From the NCBI GenBank assembly GCA_949592205.1, contig CATIUR010000004.1:83551337-83615336 (forward strand): a stretch of 64,000 bases of DNA, in the 5' to 3' direction. Source of the DNA: Helichrysum umbraculigerum. Lineage: Eukaryota > Streptophyta > Magnoliopsida > Asterales > Asteraceae. Every line of letters starts with the position of its first letter. The first letter of the stretch is position 1. The notes under the pieces are model-generated. The model did not search any database, had not been told where the DNA came from, and was given only the letters and a program-made list of their open reading frames with translations. Both the position numbers and the translations under genes were made by a program. Positions 47,735 through 58,382 of the stretch are shown in pieces.

Positions 47735-48234
47735 CTGAGAATACATGCTAAAATGGTCAGCTAAAAGCTGGTGAGCTCACAGGTTTAATGATGAGATATA
47801 ATGAATGAACCGCAAGATTTAATATAATGATTTGAAATCAATCAAATAATGTAAATGATAAATGATGTATATAACTGCCATGAGCACATAGTCTGAGATT
47901 AACTAAGGTGTCAGGATCACAATTAAGTGCCTGAGCGAGGGTGTCTCTATGCGTCTGCCTAATCAACACACGTATGAACAAATGATAATGCGTCCGTTTG
48001 ACCAGTTGGGGCTTCCAACCCGGACGGGGATTATCAATCCCATATGATACCATACACTAACATTCACACTACAAAAGTACTACCAAACTATGCTAGAGGA
48101 CTTCAAATGATTAGAGAAAACAACTCATGCAGTATATAGCGATATTTTGATACTTGCGTTCACATGTAAAACAAAATAAGCATTTATCCTCACCATGAGG
48201 TTAAAAATAGTAAAAGCGGGGCTATGAGACTCAC
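47735..48234 (-). other. Putative LTR intron in the 47441 solo LTR
   Basis: Sense-strand donor CAG|GTGAGT and acceptor TATTCTCAG, length 500 bases, with GCTGACC upstream of the acceptor. Confidence 0.5.
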
Positions 48235-48604
48235 CTGAGTCTGATTAGATGCTATCAAGCAATAATGATGGTATACAAGGAATGATGTCATCTTCAATGA
48301 CTGAAACCTGCTGGGCGTATTAAACGCGCAAGGTTTTAAATGATTAGATGTCTTAACAGATCATCTATGCTAGTTGTTCCCTCAACTAATTATGTCCAAT
48401 GATTAGATTTTATTAATTGTGATTGGAAAACATGTACGGCCCGTTGGTGCATTCGAGTAATAATTCCAAAGTATTATTGAAATGATATACTTATAAAGTA
48501 TATTTGAAGTGTTTAAATGTCGTATCGTATAAGTATTGGTGTCACGCAAGTTTAACATTTTGTGTGAGAAACTAGTTGTGAAGCCGATATTCGAGACACT
48601 GAGG

Positions 48605-48720
48605 TAAGGGCGAAGCCCTTGAATGACGGGGGTCCAGGGGTAGCGCCCCTGGTAGCGTGGTCCAAGGGGTGGCAACCACTGGCGGGGTCCAAGAGGCAGA
48701 GCCCCTGGCTGGGATCGAGC
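48605..48720. repeat. GC-rich hairpin module
   Basis: A stretch far richer in GC than its surroundings, with successive short palindromes such as GGGCGAAGCCC, AGGGGTAGCGCCCCT and GGCAGAGCC, separated by GGTCC words. Homologous in reverse to 56692-56785. Confidence 0.85.
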
Positions 48721-48814
48721 TTTAGTAAAAACGCATTTGAAATTCGAATTCGAAGTAAAATCATGCGTCAAAATCTTAGTTTCGACACTTAGTAAAACAC
48801 TGGTAACAACTCAT

Positions 48815-49066
48815 ACGTGATCGGGTATCGGGTCATACGCGATCGGGTAAAAAGGTCAGACGCGATCGGGTAAAAAGCTCATACGCGATCGGGTACGGGG
48901 TGACACGCAATCGGGTATAAAAGTGATACCCATTCGGGTATGGGAAACCCACCGGTTCGGGTGTGGGAACCCACCCGTTCGGGTATGGGAACCCAGCCAT
49001 TCGGGTATGGGAACCCCACCCGTTCGGGTATGGGAACCCACCCGTTCGGGTGTGGGTATTCACCCC
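48815..49066. repeat. 22-base minisatellite with TCGGGTA core
   Basis: About eleven units spaced 22-23 bases. The first half has the form CGCGATCGGGTAAAAAG, the second the form CCGTTCGGGTATGGGAAC (TTCGGG at 48933, 48956, 48978, 49000, 49023 and 49045). Confidence 0.9.
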
Positions 49067-49947
49067 TGTGTTCGTGCTGGTTTCGGTGTAAACGAGTTTT
49101 TGGTTCAAATTTTTGGACATAATCGTTTGGTATAACACTAATACATGATGATATATGTTATAATAACACGAAATTTTAAAGAAAAGAGGTGTGGTTCTTA
49201 CGAAATAAAACGGAGCCGTGGATGGAGGTGGTGATCGTGATCCGAAGATGATGATGGAGAAGGTGGTGATGATGATCACAAGCTGATGCTGCTGATGCTC
49301 TTGTTATTGTTGTTGGTTAGTTGTTGTTGATGATGGTGAAGAGAGATGAGAGCCGGGAGATAGAGATGAGAATGAATAAAATGAAATGGAAATTGAGGAA
49401 TTGAATGGTGTGTTTGATTTAGCTTCTTGAAGAAGTAGACCGGCTCCAATTATTGGAGTCGGTTGGCTCTCATTCGTAGTACAAAATACCCGTGTTTTTG
49501 TACCCGATCGTAAAGTAGTATAATATTTTCAAATGATATATTTCTAAAAATGAAATCGTATGTATTTTTAATCGAAGTAATTTATAAAAATACTTTTAGT
49601 GAAATATAAAATTATAACTTTCTTTTAAGTTTGGTTAACAGATATGGTTCGGAGGGTTTTGTCGCGTTGAATACGATTTGAATAAAACAAAATATGTTTT
49701 ATTTTTATCCGAGTAAATAATAATTATTATTTTCAATAATAATACATTATTTATATAGTTTTCCATGAACGTTTTGATTTGTACGATACGAAATACTTTA
49801 TATATTATCAAAATAATATAAAATAAATAATGAGTGTATTAAATAATAATTCTATATTACTTAATTCTTGTTTTCACCAACGTCCGTATGAATGAATCGG
49901 AATTTGGGCAATTTTTGATAATGCACGATTAAATTTTTAATCGCGTA

Positions 49948-49949
<2 letters not shown>

Positions 49950-50006
<57 letters not shown>
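49950..50006. repeat. (TA)n microsatellite
   Basis: About 57 bases of TA repeat near the sense-strand start of the solo LTR. Confidence 0.95.
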
Positions 50007-50116
50007 CAATATACATATTGATACATACAATTAGTCTAACACAGAACTAATTACATGTATTAACAAAATGATTAGGTCCTAATAACTAGTCCTAATTTGA
50101 CAGGTGTCACATAATA

Positions 50117-50551
50117 CTTCGTATTGATTAGATTTCCCAGTTACTCAATGGATTAGTCATCATAACTAGTGGCTTTAAACACCCATAACTACTCACTAAA
50201 GACATATACCGGCATCATAGTAAACACTCGTGTATCCTCTGTTCTTTGAGCCTTCGTACAATCTTTTCCTTTCCTTTACTTGTGTTTTAATTTCGTAGAT
50301 TAGTTATAAAAACTAAAACCAAAACCAATCATATTTAAACCCTAGCTATATTACAAAAAGATAATTAGAATGCCTAAGATCCCATGCCCGTTGTAGTGTA
50401 AGAACGACACCTGAGTCAACATACCGCTTACTACCCTAGTAACCTAATTAGGGCTGAAAGTAGTATTAGTTTAGGATTTCCCCAGCTCTATAAATTTAAA
50501 ACACCCCTTGTTGCACTCCCGTTGTGATAATGACCGATTCGGGGCGCAACA
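50117..50551 (+). repeat. A1 3' LTR, second part
   Basis: Resumes after the solo LTR with ATCCTCTGTTCTTTG and GCTCTATAAATTTAAA, collinear with the A2 LTR near 59840-60090. It ends GGGGCGCAACA at 50551. Together with the first part, the uninterrupted LTR would be about 2.4 kb. Confidence 0.88.
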
Positions 50552-52419
50552 CTTTGCATCTTGCTTTTTGAAAAGATACTTCAAGGCTGAATGATCTGTA
50601 TAGACAATAGTTTTGGACAACATAAGATAGGAATGAAAATTATCGAAAGCAAATACTACCGTAAGCAACTCCTTTTCTGTGGTTGTGTAATTTTCTTGAG
50701 CATCTGTGAGTGTCTTGCTGGCATAGTATATTGGTTGAAAGTGCTTATCCTTCCTCTGTCCTACCACAGCTCCAACTGCGAAATCACTAGCATCGCACAT
50801 GATTTCAAATGGAAGGCTCCAATCTGGGGCAATCATTATCGGTGCATGTACAAGCTGATTTTTCAGGTAGTTAAAAGCTTGGAGACATTCATTTGTAAAG
50901 GCAAACGGAGTATCTTTTTCGAGAAGATGAGTCGTAGGTCTAGAGATCTTGGAGAAATCCTTGACAAACCGACGGTAGAATCCAGCATGACCTAGAAAAC
51001 TTCGAATGGCTTTAACAGAAGTGGGTGGAGGAAGTTTTGAGATAGTTTCAACTTTAGCTTTGTCAACTTCAATTCCAGCTTTTGATATGCGGTGTCCTAA
51101 AACTATTCCTTCTTTTACCATGAAATAGCATTTTTCCCGGTTTAGAACTAGGTTTGATCTTCACATCGGGCAAGCATCCTATCCAAGTTAGAAAGACAAG
51201 TAGAGAAGGAATCTCCAAAGACTGAGAAATTGTCCATGAATACCTCCATGCATTGTTCAATCATGTCATGGAAAATTGCCCCCATGCATCGCTGAAATGT
51301 TGTGGGTGTATTACATAGGCCAAATGGCATACGTCGGTAGGCAAAAGTTCCATATGGACATGTGAACGTCATCTTTTCTTGGTCCTTAGGATCGAGAGGA
51401 ATCTGAAAGTAGCCGGAGAATCCATCAAGAAAACAGTAGAATTCATTTCCTGATAATATCTCTAGCATCTGATCAATGAACGGTAGAGGGAAGTGATCTT
51501 AGCGAGTGGCTTCATTTAGTTTACGATAATCAATACACACCCTCCAACCGTTGACGGCTCGTGTTGGAATTAATTTGTTGTTTTCGTTAGCGATAACCGT
51601 CATTCCTCCTTTCTTTGGGACAACTTGAACTGGGCTGACCCAAGGAGAATCTGAAATAGGGTAAATCAGGCCAGTATCCAAGAGTTTGATAACTTTCTTT
51701 TTAACCACTTCTTGAATCTTCGGGTTGATTCTCCACTGCCTTTGAACTGATGGTCTGAAGTCATTTTCCATTAAGATCTTGTGAGTGTAATAGTTCCAAC
51801 TGATCCCTTGAATGTCAGAAATCTTCCAAGCAATTGCTTTCTTATGTGACTTCAGCACTTGAATAAGTTTTGCATTCTCTTCCGGCTTCAGGTCTTTTGA
51901 TATGATAACTGGTAAATGTGAAGATCCTTCGAGAAAAGCATGTTCAAGGTGTGAGGGTAGTTCCTTTAGCTCCAATTCTGGTGGTTCTTCTATGGAAGGT
52001 TTCATCCTTTCAATTTCATCTCTTTTAAGCTCATCGAACTTTGTCTGAAATTCAGCATCTTCTGCAGGGATCTCTGGACTGTCGGCTGATGCTATTTCAA
52101 CCCATTCTGGTTTCTTAGCTCGTATTTTGCTTTTGAAGAGTGAGAGATTGCATTATCTTCAGTAATTATGACATCGTTGTTCTTAGTGAATGCAAATCTT
52201 TGAAACTGAGCAGAAGAAGATGTGTTGATATTGATCTATGGATTTGATCTTTCAGAAGGTGGTTTAAGCATTGACTCCATCTCTTCGAGAGTCTTCAGAA
52301 TTTGGTCTTTTGAGAGAGATGAATCGGGTACTTCAGGAGTAGGGTTCCTTCTTAAGAGAGTGACAGGTGTGCCATATCCAAGCGGAGCAGCTATGATAGA
52401 ACTGTTTGGCTGATTGCTG
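50552..52419 (-). pseudogene. pol: Athila A3 pol fragment: linker, RT and start of RNase H
   Basis: Minus-strand Athila copy, cut at the right by the copia LTR (52420) and at the left by A1 (50551). From the 5' side: a linker with GYGTPVTLLRRNPTPEV, then LELKELPSHLEHAF, RT with CIDYRKLNEATR, FGLCNTPTTFQRCM and FMDNFSVFG, then RNase H with CDASDFAVGAV and YYASKTLTDAQENY, ending at KKQDAK. The second catalytic aspartate of RT is asparagine (FMDN). One stop is next to EATR (near 51500), a 1-base deletion lies near 51163, and another frame change lies between 52236 and 52005. The RNase H end, integrase and 3' LTR should lie left of this window. Confidence 0.87.
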
Positions 52420-53011
52420 TGTTGAAACGTAGTTTGTGACAACAGATCTAGCTTGAAATAGGACTGGTGTAATTGTTATCATGTTTGTACAATTGGTTTA
52501 GATTTGTAAATGAATATTTGTTTTGTTATTAATTTTCGTTAAATATATTGTGTATGAGTGTTAGACGAATATCAAAAATGAAATAAATAAGTATTGGCGA
52601 GTCGAGATCTCAAGTCACGAGTTTGGTGAGGCGAGATGAGATCTGAACTCGCAATGGTCACGGCGAGTAGAAGCTAATATGGGCTTGGGCTTACGGAATG
52701 AGTCGAGTCAACTCGCAGGCCCAGCGGCTGCGAGTTGAGACGATATATTTAATGTTTTTCAGTCCGTGAAAAACATAACTTGAAAAATAACTTTTGGAGA
52801 ACTTTTGCTTATAACCTGCGATTTCAGTATCCAGAGAAAACCATAGACTAACGGCTAGGCTTTGACGATATACGTTTAAGGCAAAGTTATTAGTTAATAA
52901 TCGTATAAACGCGAACTTATTCGTTGTTAGTAAAACAACACCGTATTAAGGGATTCCGCACCTTAATACTACAGATAACGAAGTTATCGATCCTAGAACT
53001 AGGGACTTACA
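52420..53011 (+). repeat. 5' LTR of the copia element
   Basis: Starts TGTTGAAACG at the breakpoint in A3 and ends ...GGGACTTACA just before the primer site, about 592 bases. The 3' end is placed by its distance from the primer site, not by comparison with a second LTR. Confidence 0.75.
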
Positions 53012-53013
53012 TG

Positions 53014-53025
53014 TGGTATCAGAGC
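53014..53025 (+). other. Primer-binding site of the copia element
   Basis: TGGTATCAGAGC, complementary to initiator tRNA-Met, two bases after the LTR end. Typical of Ty1/copia elements in plants. Confidence 0.95.
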
Positions 53026-53480
53026 TTTCAGGCTAAATACGAGTGAGTTCGAGGTTTTCGGGTTATTTCGCGTTTGATTTCGGATTGTTTTTACGTGCAT
53101 AAGTACATATTAACGATCAAAATCATTCTCTGGATGATTTAGGGTTTGTTTACGGTCGAAATTTCAAGTTTCAATCGTAAAAATACCAAAAATTTTCGTT
53201 TTCGAGTTTTTCAGTCGTTTCGCGAGTTGAGATTAGGGTTTCAGCTACGTTTGCGAACCGAGTTGAAACTTGTGATTTGAACTGAGTTTCGCGAGTTGAC
53301 TTTAGCTGCGAATCGAGATATCTTGCGAATTAAAATCACTTGCGAATCGACATCTGTCACGATCCGAACTGAGATTGGCGAACTGAAGTTTGCGAATCGA
53401 GCTGAGATTGCGAGTTGAATTGAGTTCCTGCGAATCGAGTTTTCTGAATTCTCGAAGACAGTTTGACTTTTGAAATTACG
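53026..53480 (+). other. Leader of the copia element
   Basis: Untranslated, about 455 bases, with many degenerate repeats of GCGAGTTGA / GCGAATCGA. No gene. Confidence 0.6.
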
Positions 53481-55442
53481 ATGTCGGACCTAAGTAAAAT
53501 GATCGAGATGGAACACGAGGTTGGAAAATCTAATGTTCCGCCTAAATTGTTGAGGATTGAAGATTACTATAACTGGAAGGATAGATTTGAATCTTACTGT
53601 AGATTTCATGATGTGTCAATCTGGATGTGTATCAAGAATGGATACATGGCACCTACTCAAACGGTTAATAATGCAATTGTTACTCTTACTTATGCCCGGA
53701 TGAGTGATCAACAAAAAGAGGAATATAAGTTGGAGAATAAATCCCATTCTGCAATCAATATGAGTTTACCAAGGGAGATAAATCATCAACTCAAATCTTT
53801 TCAAACTGCTAGAACGCTCTGGAAAGCGCTAGAGAAAAGATGTGAGGGAAGTCCTCAAGTGAAGGCAAGTAGGAAGAATCTTCTCAAGAAACAGTTTACT
53901 GTTATTAAAGCTTTAAAGGGAGAAGATCATGATGCTTATATCACTAGATTCTACCACTTGTTAAGTGAGCTTGACAACCATGAGATTGTCACTACTGAGA
54001 CTGAAAGAACCGACAAGTTTATTTAGGGTTTGCCGTCTAAGTGGGAAATGTATGGTCTAATGCTCAAGGACAATGATGAAAGGTATGCAACCATGACCTT
54101 AGAGTAGGTGATTGACAAGCTAAAAGGTTATGATTTCACTAAGAAATCAAGAGAAACCGATTCTGATCAGGTTCAGAATCTTAGGCTATACCATGGGAAA
54201 TTAAATCTCTCAACTACTTCATCTAGTTCGACCACTGCACTCTTAGTTGGTAATACTGATGAAAATGGTGAAATGATAACAGATGACTTGTGCCTTCTTA
54301 CCTCATCAGGTAATGAAACTAAAGGTACATCTGCTGAGAAGTCAACTCAAGGACATCAAAAGATGCCGATGAGTGTGAAATCTGCTGAGCAACAGTTATA
54401 TGTTCTTGCATCCTTTGTTGCTTCCTATGAAAACTACATTCAGGGTAAAATTAATGATCCGATTATGTTTGATGAAGACTATGATCAGATAGATCCTGAT
54501 TATCTTGAGGAAATAGATCTCCATGATCAACTTGCAATGTTATCTAGGAGAGTTAAAAATTTCTTAAAGAGAACTGGTAGAAAAGTGGTGGGAAATCGAT
54601 CAGGGTTTGATAAAACCAAGATCAAGTGTTTTAACTGTCAAGGTTATGGACACTTTACTCGTGAGTGTCAAAGACCTAAGGTTGAAACTGGCAATAGCAA
54701 ACAAAGCTCGGGAAGTACTCTAGCTTCCAAAGCCTTAGTTGTGAAACAGTTAGATGGATCTTATGATTGGTAAGCTCAGTCTGAGGAAGCTCTCATGGCT
54801 GAGATTGATGATCAAGAGATAGCTGCCGAGTCCACAATCTATATGCCTTCTGATGTTGAGGTAAAGGTGTCGGAGATTCAAGAGAAAGTAAGTGATGACG
54901 ACGTGCTGTACATGGATTCAACTACTGATATGAGTCCAGATGACTTTGTGGCACGCATGGCTGAAGTACAAACTGGCAAGAAAAGGGTATGTTTGGATAT
55001 TCTTACTCTTGCTGATGTTTGTTACCTAGTTACTGATTTACAATCTCAAGTAAGTGTCTTAACTGTGTCTAATCAGAATTTGTCATCCCATGTTAGCACT
55101 TTTAATGATTCTAATAAGACTATAGTATCTGAACTTGAAAAAGCTAAAAGTGATGTCCTTAGGTTAAGTACAGATAAGGTAGATCTTAAGAATAAGATTA
55201 AGTCTGATGATTCTGATAAGATTGCACTTAGAGATACCATAAATGAAAAGGCAATAATCATAGATGGTCTCTATATGAACATTAATGACTTAAATCAAAC
55301 AATAGCTGATAGGGATAGAGAGCTAGCTGAGCTTAAGCATAAGTTAGTTGAGCAAAATCGTAAGATTGAGTCTTATAGAACTTTAGAAATGGATAAAATG
55401 CTAGATGCTCAACGTAGTGTAAAGGACAAGACTGGGATATGA
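53481..55442 (+). pseudogene. gag: Copia gag with zinc knuckle and coiled-coil region, four stops
   Basis: One frame from ATG 53481 (an in-frame ATG at 53463 is the alternative). The N-terminal part has RIEDYYNWKDRFESYCRFHD and TARTLWKALEKRCEG, typical of plant copia gag. A CX2CX4HX4C zinc knuckle (CFNCQGYGHFTREC) is at 54627-54668. After it, 54795-55440 encodes a long leucine-rich coiled-coil-like region (VSVLTVSNQNLSSHVSTF, RDRELAELKHKLVEQNRK). Stops are at 54024, 54105, 54771 and 55440; the first two look like CAG-to-TAG changes. No frameshift. The product packages element RNA in the intact family. Confidence 0.85.
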
Positions 55443-56394
55443 TACAATGATGTACCTCATCCTTTTAATGCCAATTACACTATGTAACACTTGCCTAATT
55501 AGGATAATTAATTATGCCTATTTATTTGTAACTAGTTGTAATTAGTATGTAATAGAACTAATTACAGACTCTATTTGTATATATAAGGTGATTTATATAT
55601 ATGTGTGTACTTACGCGATTTGGATAAATCGTACGAATTAACCGGACGGAGTCCGATACATTTTACTTGGACGTTGGTGACAAAACTTACTTAAATAATG
55701 GGAACGTATTTTACTGTATAAATACATATTCGAACGGACACTATTAGATTAGCGCGACAACATTATGAGTATTTTAGCAAAAACGTATTAAACGCGAATC
55801 AAATAATTTAAATATCTCGACAAATGTTTTTATAATTAATTTAAAGGTATTTTTATCAAAATACTCCAGTCACATTTTAAAAATATAACTGTTTGGTTAA
55901 ATACTAAAAACGAACTATTAATCAATCAGGACGCGGAGTAAATACTGTATTTTGGGAACTGTTTTCCCTCCTTTGCCCTTGGAATCAGCCATCATACCAC
56001 CACCACCTCCCCATTCTCTTTCATTTTCATTATTTGAAAACACACACACAAACTAAAACTCTCTCAACTCAATCCACACCAAAATTTCGGATTTATATAT
56101 CAACCCACGAAATTCATATTTTCGGAATCACCGACAAACAAGGAACAAGATTAACAAAAGCGTCATCATCATTTCCGGCCTCCTTTAGCTCCGATTTGCA
56201 ATTGTAAGAAAATATCTAAATTCCTAGATCTATTCATTTTGGTGTAATGTTTTGATGTAATATTGTGTACACAACTTAGTTATAACCTAAACAATGAAGA
56301 GAACATGATTTTACGGCTTAAAAATGCGTTTGGTTTGGGTTTTGGATCGGAAAAATGCATCAGTCGCTGGATTCTGGGCTGGTGTTCATCTTTG

Positions 56395-56632
56395 CGACAC
56401 AACGCCTATGTCGCATGTTATGTCGCATAAACCGTGTTGTGTCGTAGGCTATGTCGTATTTTGTGTCGTACCCTTGTGTTGTAAACCAAATACGACACAA
56501 CCCTTATGTCGCTATTGATTTAGCACCAAAAAGCTTATGCGACACAACTCTTGTGTCGTATAGCTCTTGTGTCGCATTACTATGTGACACAACCCTCATA
56601 CCAAACTTTTATGTCGCAAATTGTGTCGCAGA
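56395..56632. repeat. Cluster of TTGTGTCG-type dyads
   Basis: Many copies of GCGACACAA and TTGTGTCGNA in both orientations, as in the Tekay LTRs, though with a different order and spacing. Confidence 0.8.
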
Positions 56633-56691
56633 AAGCAGAATTTTGAAGAATTTTCACTAAAACAATGTAGAAAATGTGCATTTTTCCCTTG

Positions 56692-56785
56692 GACCAGGGG
56701 CTCTGCCCCTTGGACCCCGCCAAGGGGTTGCCACCCCTTGGAACCCTGCAACTAGGGGCGCTGCCCCCGGACCCCCGTCGTTCCA
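56692..56785. repeat. GC-rich triple hairpin module
   Basis: Three successive palindromes, AGGGGCTCTGCCCCT, AAGGGGTTGCCACCCCTT and GGGGCGCTGCCCC, joined by TTGGACCCC-type linkers. Homologous in reverse to 48605-48720. Confidence 0.88.
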
Positions 56786-57053
56786 CCACAAAATGTTTAA
56801 AAACAATAATAATACTTTGAAAATTATTATTACAACCGTCACCAATGGGCCAAACATGTTTTCTAACAACAAACGATTACAAACATACGGACAAACATTG
56901 GGCATACTAGTCGTGTACAACTAAACGAAACGTCTTGCGAGACATCTACTTACCTAACACTATGTGTCTAGGCATTTGAAGGATTACGGGTTCGGAGAAC
57001 CTACTTGCTTTACTTACTACTTGCTATTTGCTACTGCTTACTACAAGACTCAG

Positions 57054-57678
57054 GTGAGTCTTACGGCCCCAGTTTTACTATTTTTCTTATTGGGGGAGAT
57101 ACATGCTACTGATTTTTCTTGAACACAAGTACTAAACTGCTTACTATACCAAATGGAATTGCATGAGTTATTTACTACTTACAGAAGTCTCTCCATCATA
57201 TATCGTTAGTTATGGACTTAAGCGCGAACACTAGTTAATGGATCCATTAGGGAAATTACCCTCCCCGCCCGGGGTAGTAGCGCTACCACGAACCGTTCTG
57301 TATAAACGGGCGACTATTATTCGTTACATATGCTTGCTCAGTTACGAGCATGTCACGGGAGCAACTTATTACTTACAGGTTAAGCTTCGATTATGAGCCT
57401 CATGGCAACGGTATAACTTACTTTCTTACATTTGCTGGATTGTAAATACTGGTTTTACATTTGCTGGGTTGCAAATACAGGTTTTACATTTGCTAGGTTG
57501 CAAATACTGGTTTTACATTTGCTGGGTTGCAAATACTAGTTTTACATTTGCTGGATTGCAAATACTGGTTTTTCGCCACCGGGCACTACTGTTGAAATCT
57601 TGTGTTCAAAACTGATATTAGTTACAAACCTGTGAGATTCACAAACATTCGTGTTGACCTTTTAGTATGTATTCTCAG
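57054..57678 (+). other. Putative LTR intron in the 55483 LTR
   Basis: Donor CAG|GTGAGT at 57053/57054 and acceptor ATTCTCAG at 57678, length 625 bases, containing the 29-base minisatellite. Confidence 0.5.
57428..57572. repeat. 29-base minisatellite in the 55483 LTR
   Basis: Five copies of a 29-base unit, ACATTTGCTGGGTTGCAAAT followed by ACTGGTTTT, with few substitutions. Confidence 0.93.
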
Positions 57679-58223
57679 GTACCCAGACGGAGTAGGATTA
57701 CTCCAGGACTTTAGCTAGAGTCGCATGATGATGTGACGTAAAAAGTCATGTTTTTAGAAGATTTATTCCTCACATTTTGGACCTTTCTTTAGTAAAAACA
57801 TTCCAAAACATTGATTATTTATCAAAATTCCCTAAAGTGGTTCAAAAGTAGACGTTGTGGTAAAAATCACTGAAAACACTCTGAAATCGCACAAAACACA
57901 ACATTTTAATACAGGCCGATTCTTCCGACCTCATTTTCCTGTCAAGGCACACCTCATAACCTCTACCATCTGTTGTATAGGTAAAATCGAGACGGAAAAA
58001 TCTGGAATCAAGTGAAACGGCCAAAGGACGGAGAAGACACTGCACTTTCAGAGCCGCTAAAAGTCATTTCGGCTACGCCTGAGATCTACACATCCAATTT
58101 CTATGAGATTGGCATCATTAGAAGTGTAACGGAATTACGAAACCACATGCGAAAGAATCGAGTCAAACGGACGCATAACGAAGGAGATACAGACGTTTTA
58201 AGCAACGAACAAAATCAGACAGA

Positions 58224-58315
58224 GCCCATATACGGCCCCACACACCGTATACGGCCCTTGTGAGACCGTATACGGCCCTTACAATGCCGTATACGGCCCC
58301 TGCTGCCCCGTATCG
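58224..58315. repeat. 21-base repeats with CCGTATACGG palindrome upstream of the TATA box
   Basis: About four copies. Each 21-base unit begins CCGTATACGGCCC, with the palindrome at 58245, 58266 and 58287. They end about 60 bases upstream of the TATA box, a place suited to an enhancer. Confidence 0.9.
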
Positions 58316-58374
58316 TGCTTCGTTTGCTTGTACGTGCTGCTTCGTGAGTTGTACGTGCGATTTTAGGGTTTGCC

Positions 58375-58382
58375 TATAAATA
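58375..58382 (+). promoter_or_regulatory. TATA box of the A2 LTR
   Basis: TATAAATA, followed about 50-130 bases later by a CT-rich leader (CTCTCTCTCTAG). The matching position in the A1 LTR is degraded to AAAAATA. Confidence 0.7.

Larger units (their letters stand above)
47441..50111 (-). mobile_element. Solo LTR of a Tekay-related family, 2.67 kb, TSD TAATA
   Basis: Begins TGTAACACCCCC and ends AGGTGTCACA, flanked by TAATA at 47436-47440 and 50112-50116. It has no internal sequence. Its ends resemble the Tekay LTR, while the middle carries different repeats: GC-rich hairpins (48605-48720), a 22-base minisatellite (48815-49066) and a TA tract. A putative intron is at 48234-47735 on the sense strand (donor CAG|GTGAGT, acceptor TTCTCAG). 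It is inserted in the A1 3' LTR. Confidence 0.93.
10908..50551 (+). mobile_element. Athila-type Ty3/gypsy retrotransposon A1, 5'-incomplete, interrupted four times in the window
   Basis: Plus-strand element whose visible parts are 10908-16689, 27142-27917, 40694-41736, 45006-47440 and 50117-50551. The segments connect when each insert and one TSD copy are removed. For example, ACATTGAGGACAAT resumes as GTTTATTTTG across the CACTA element. The order is gag, protease, RT, RNase H, integrase, an extra reading frame, a long noncoding tail, then an LTR from TGATGTAGCAC (45475) to GCGCAACA (50551). The family call rests on Athila-like polyprotein sequence, the GCGCTCTTGGGAGGC block after pol, the GCTTGAGGACAAGCAA block before the 3' LTR, and the tRNA-Asp-type primer site seen in the related copy A2. 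The 5' LTR and start of gag lie left of the window. A1 is inserted in A3, so CTTTG (50552-50556) should recur at its left end. Confidence 0.88.
52420..55482 (+). mobile_element. Ty1/copia retrotransposon, 5' part
   Basis: 5' LTR, primer site, leader and gag are visible. The element is cut at 55483 by another LTR, so protease, integrase, RT and the 3' LTR are beyond the window. Alignment of A3 with A1 places the insertion point exactly after GATTGCTG (52419). The copia lineage is not determined. Confidence 0.85.
55483..57728 (+). mobile_element. LTR of the array/Tekay superfamily, interrupted by A2
   Basis: Starts TGTAACACTTGCCTAATTAGG, matching the sense-strand start of the Tekay LTR, including the CGGACGGAGTCCG and GGACGTTGGTGA blocks. 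Contains dyads of the TTGTGTCGCA type, the GC-rich hairpin module, a putative intron and a 29-base minisatellite. It ends in mid-sequence at 57728 (GAGTCGCATGA) where A2 begins; its last part, with GGGGGTG, must lie beyond the window. It is inserted in the copia element. Confidence 0.87.

Noticed and set aside
48833..49279. 148-codon frame rich in TRTGG / YPNG repeats
   Set aside because: It reads through the 22-base minisatellite, is open on both strands and shows no non-repeat domain.
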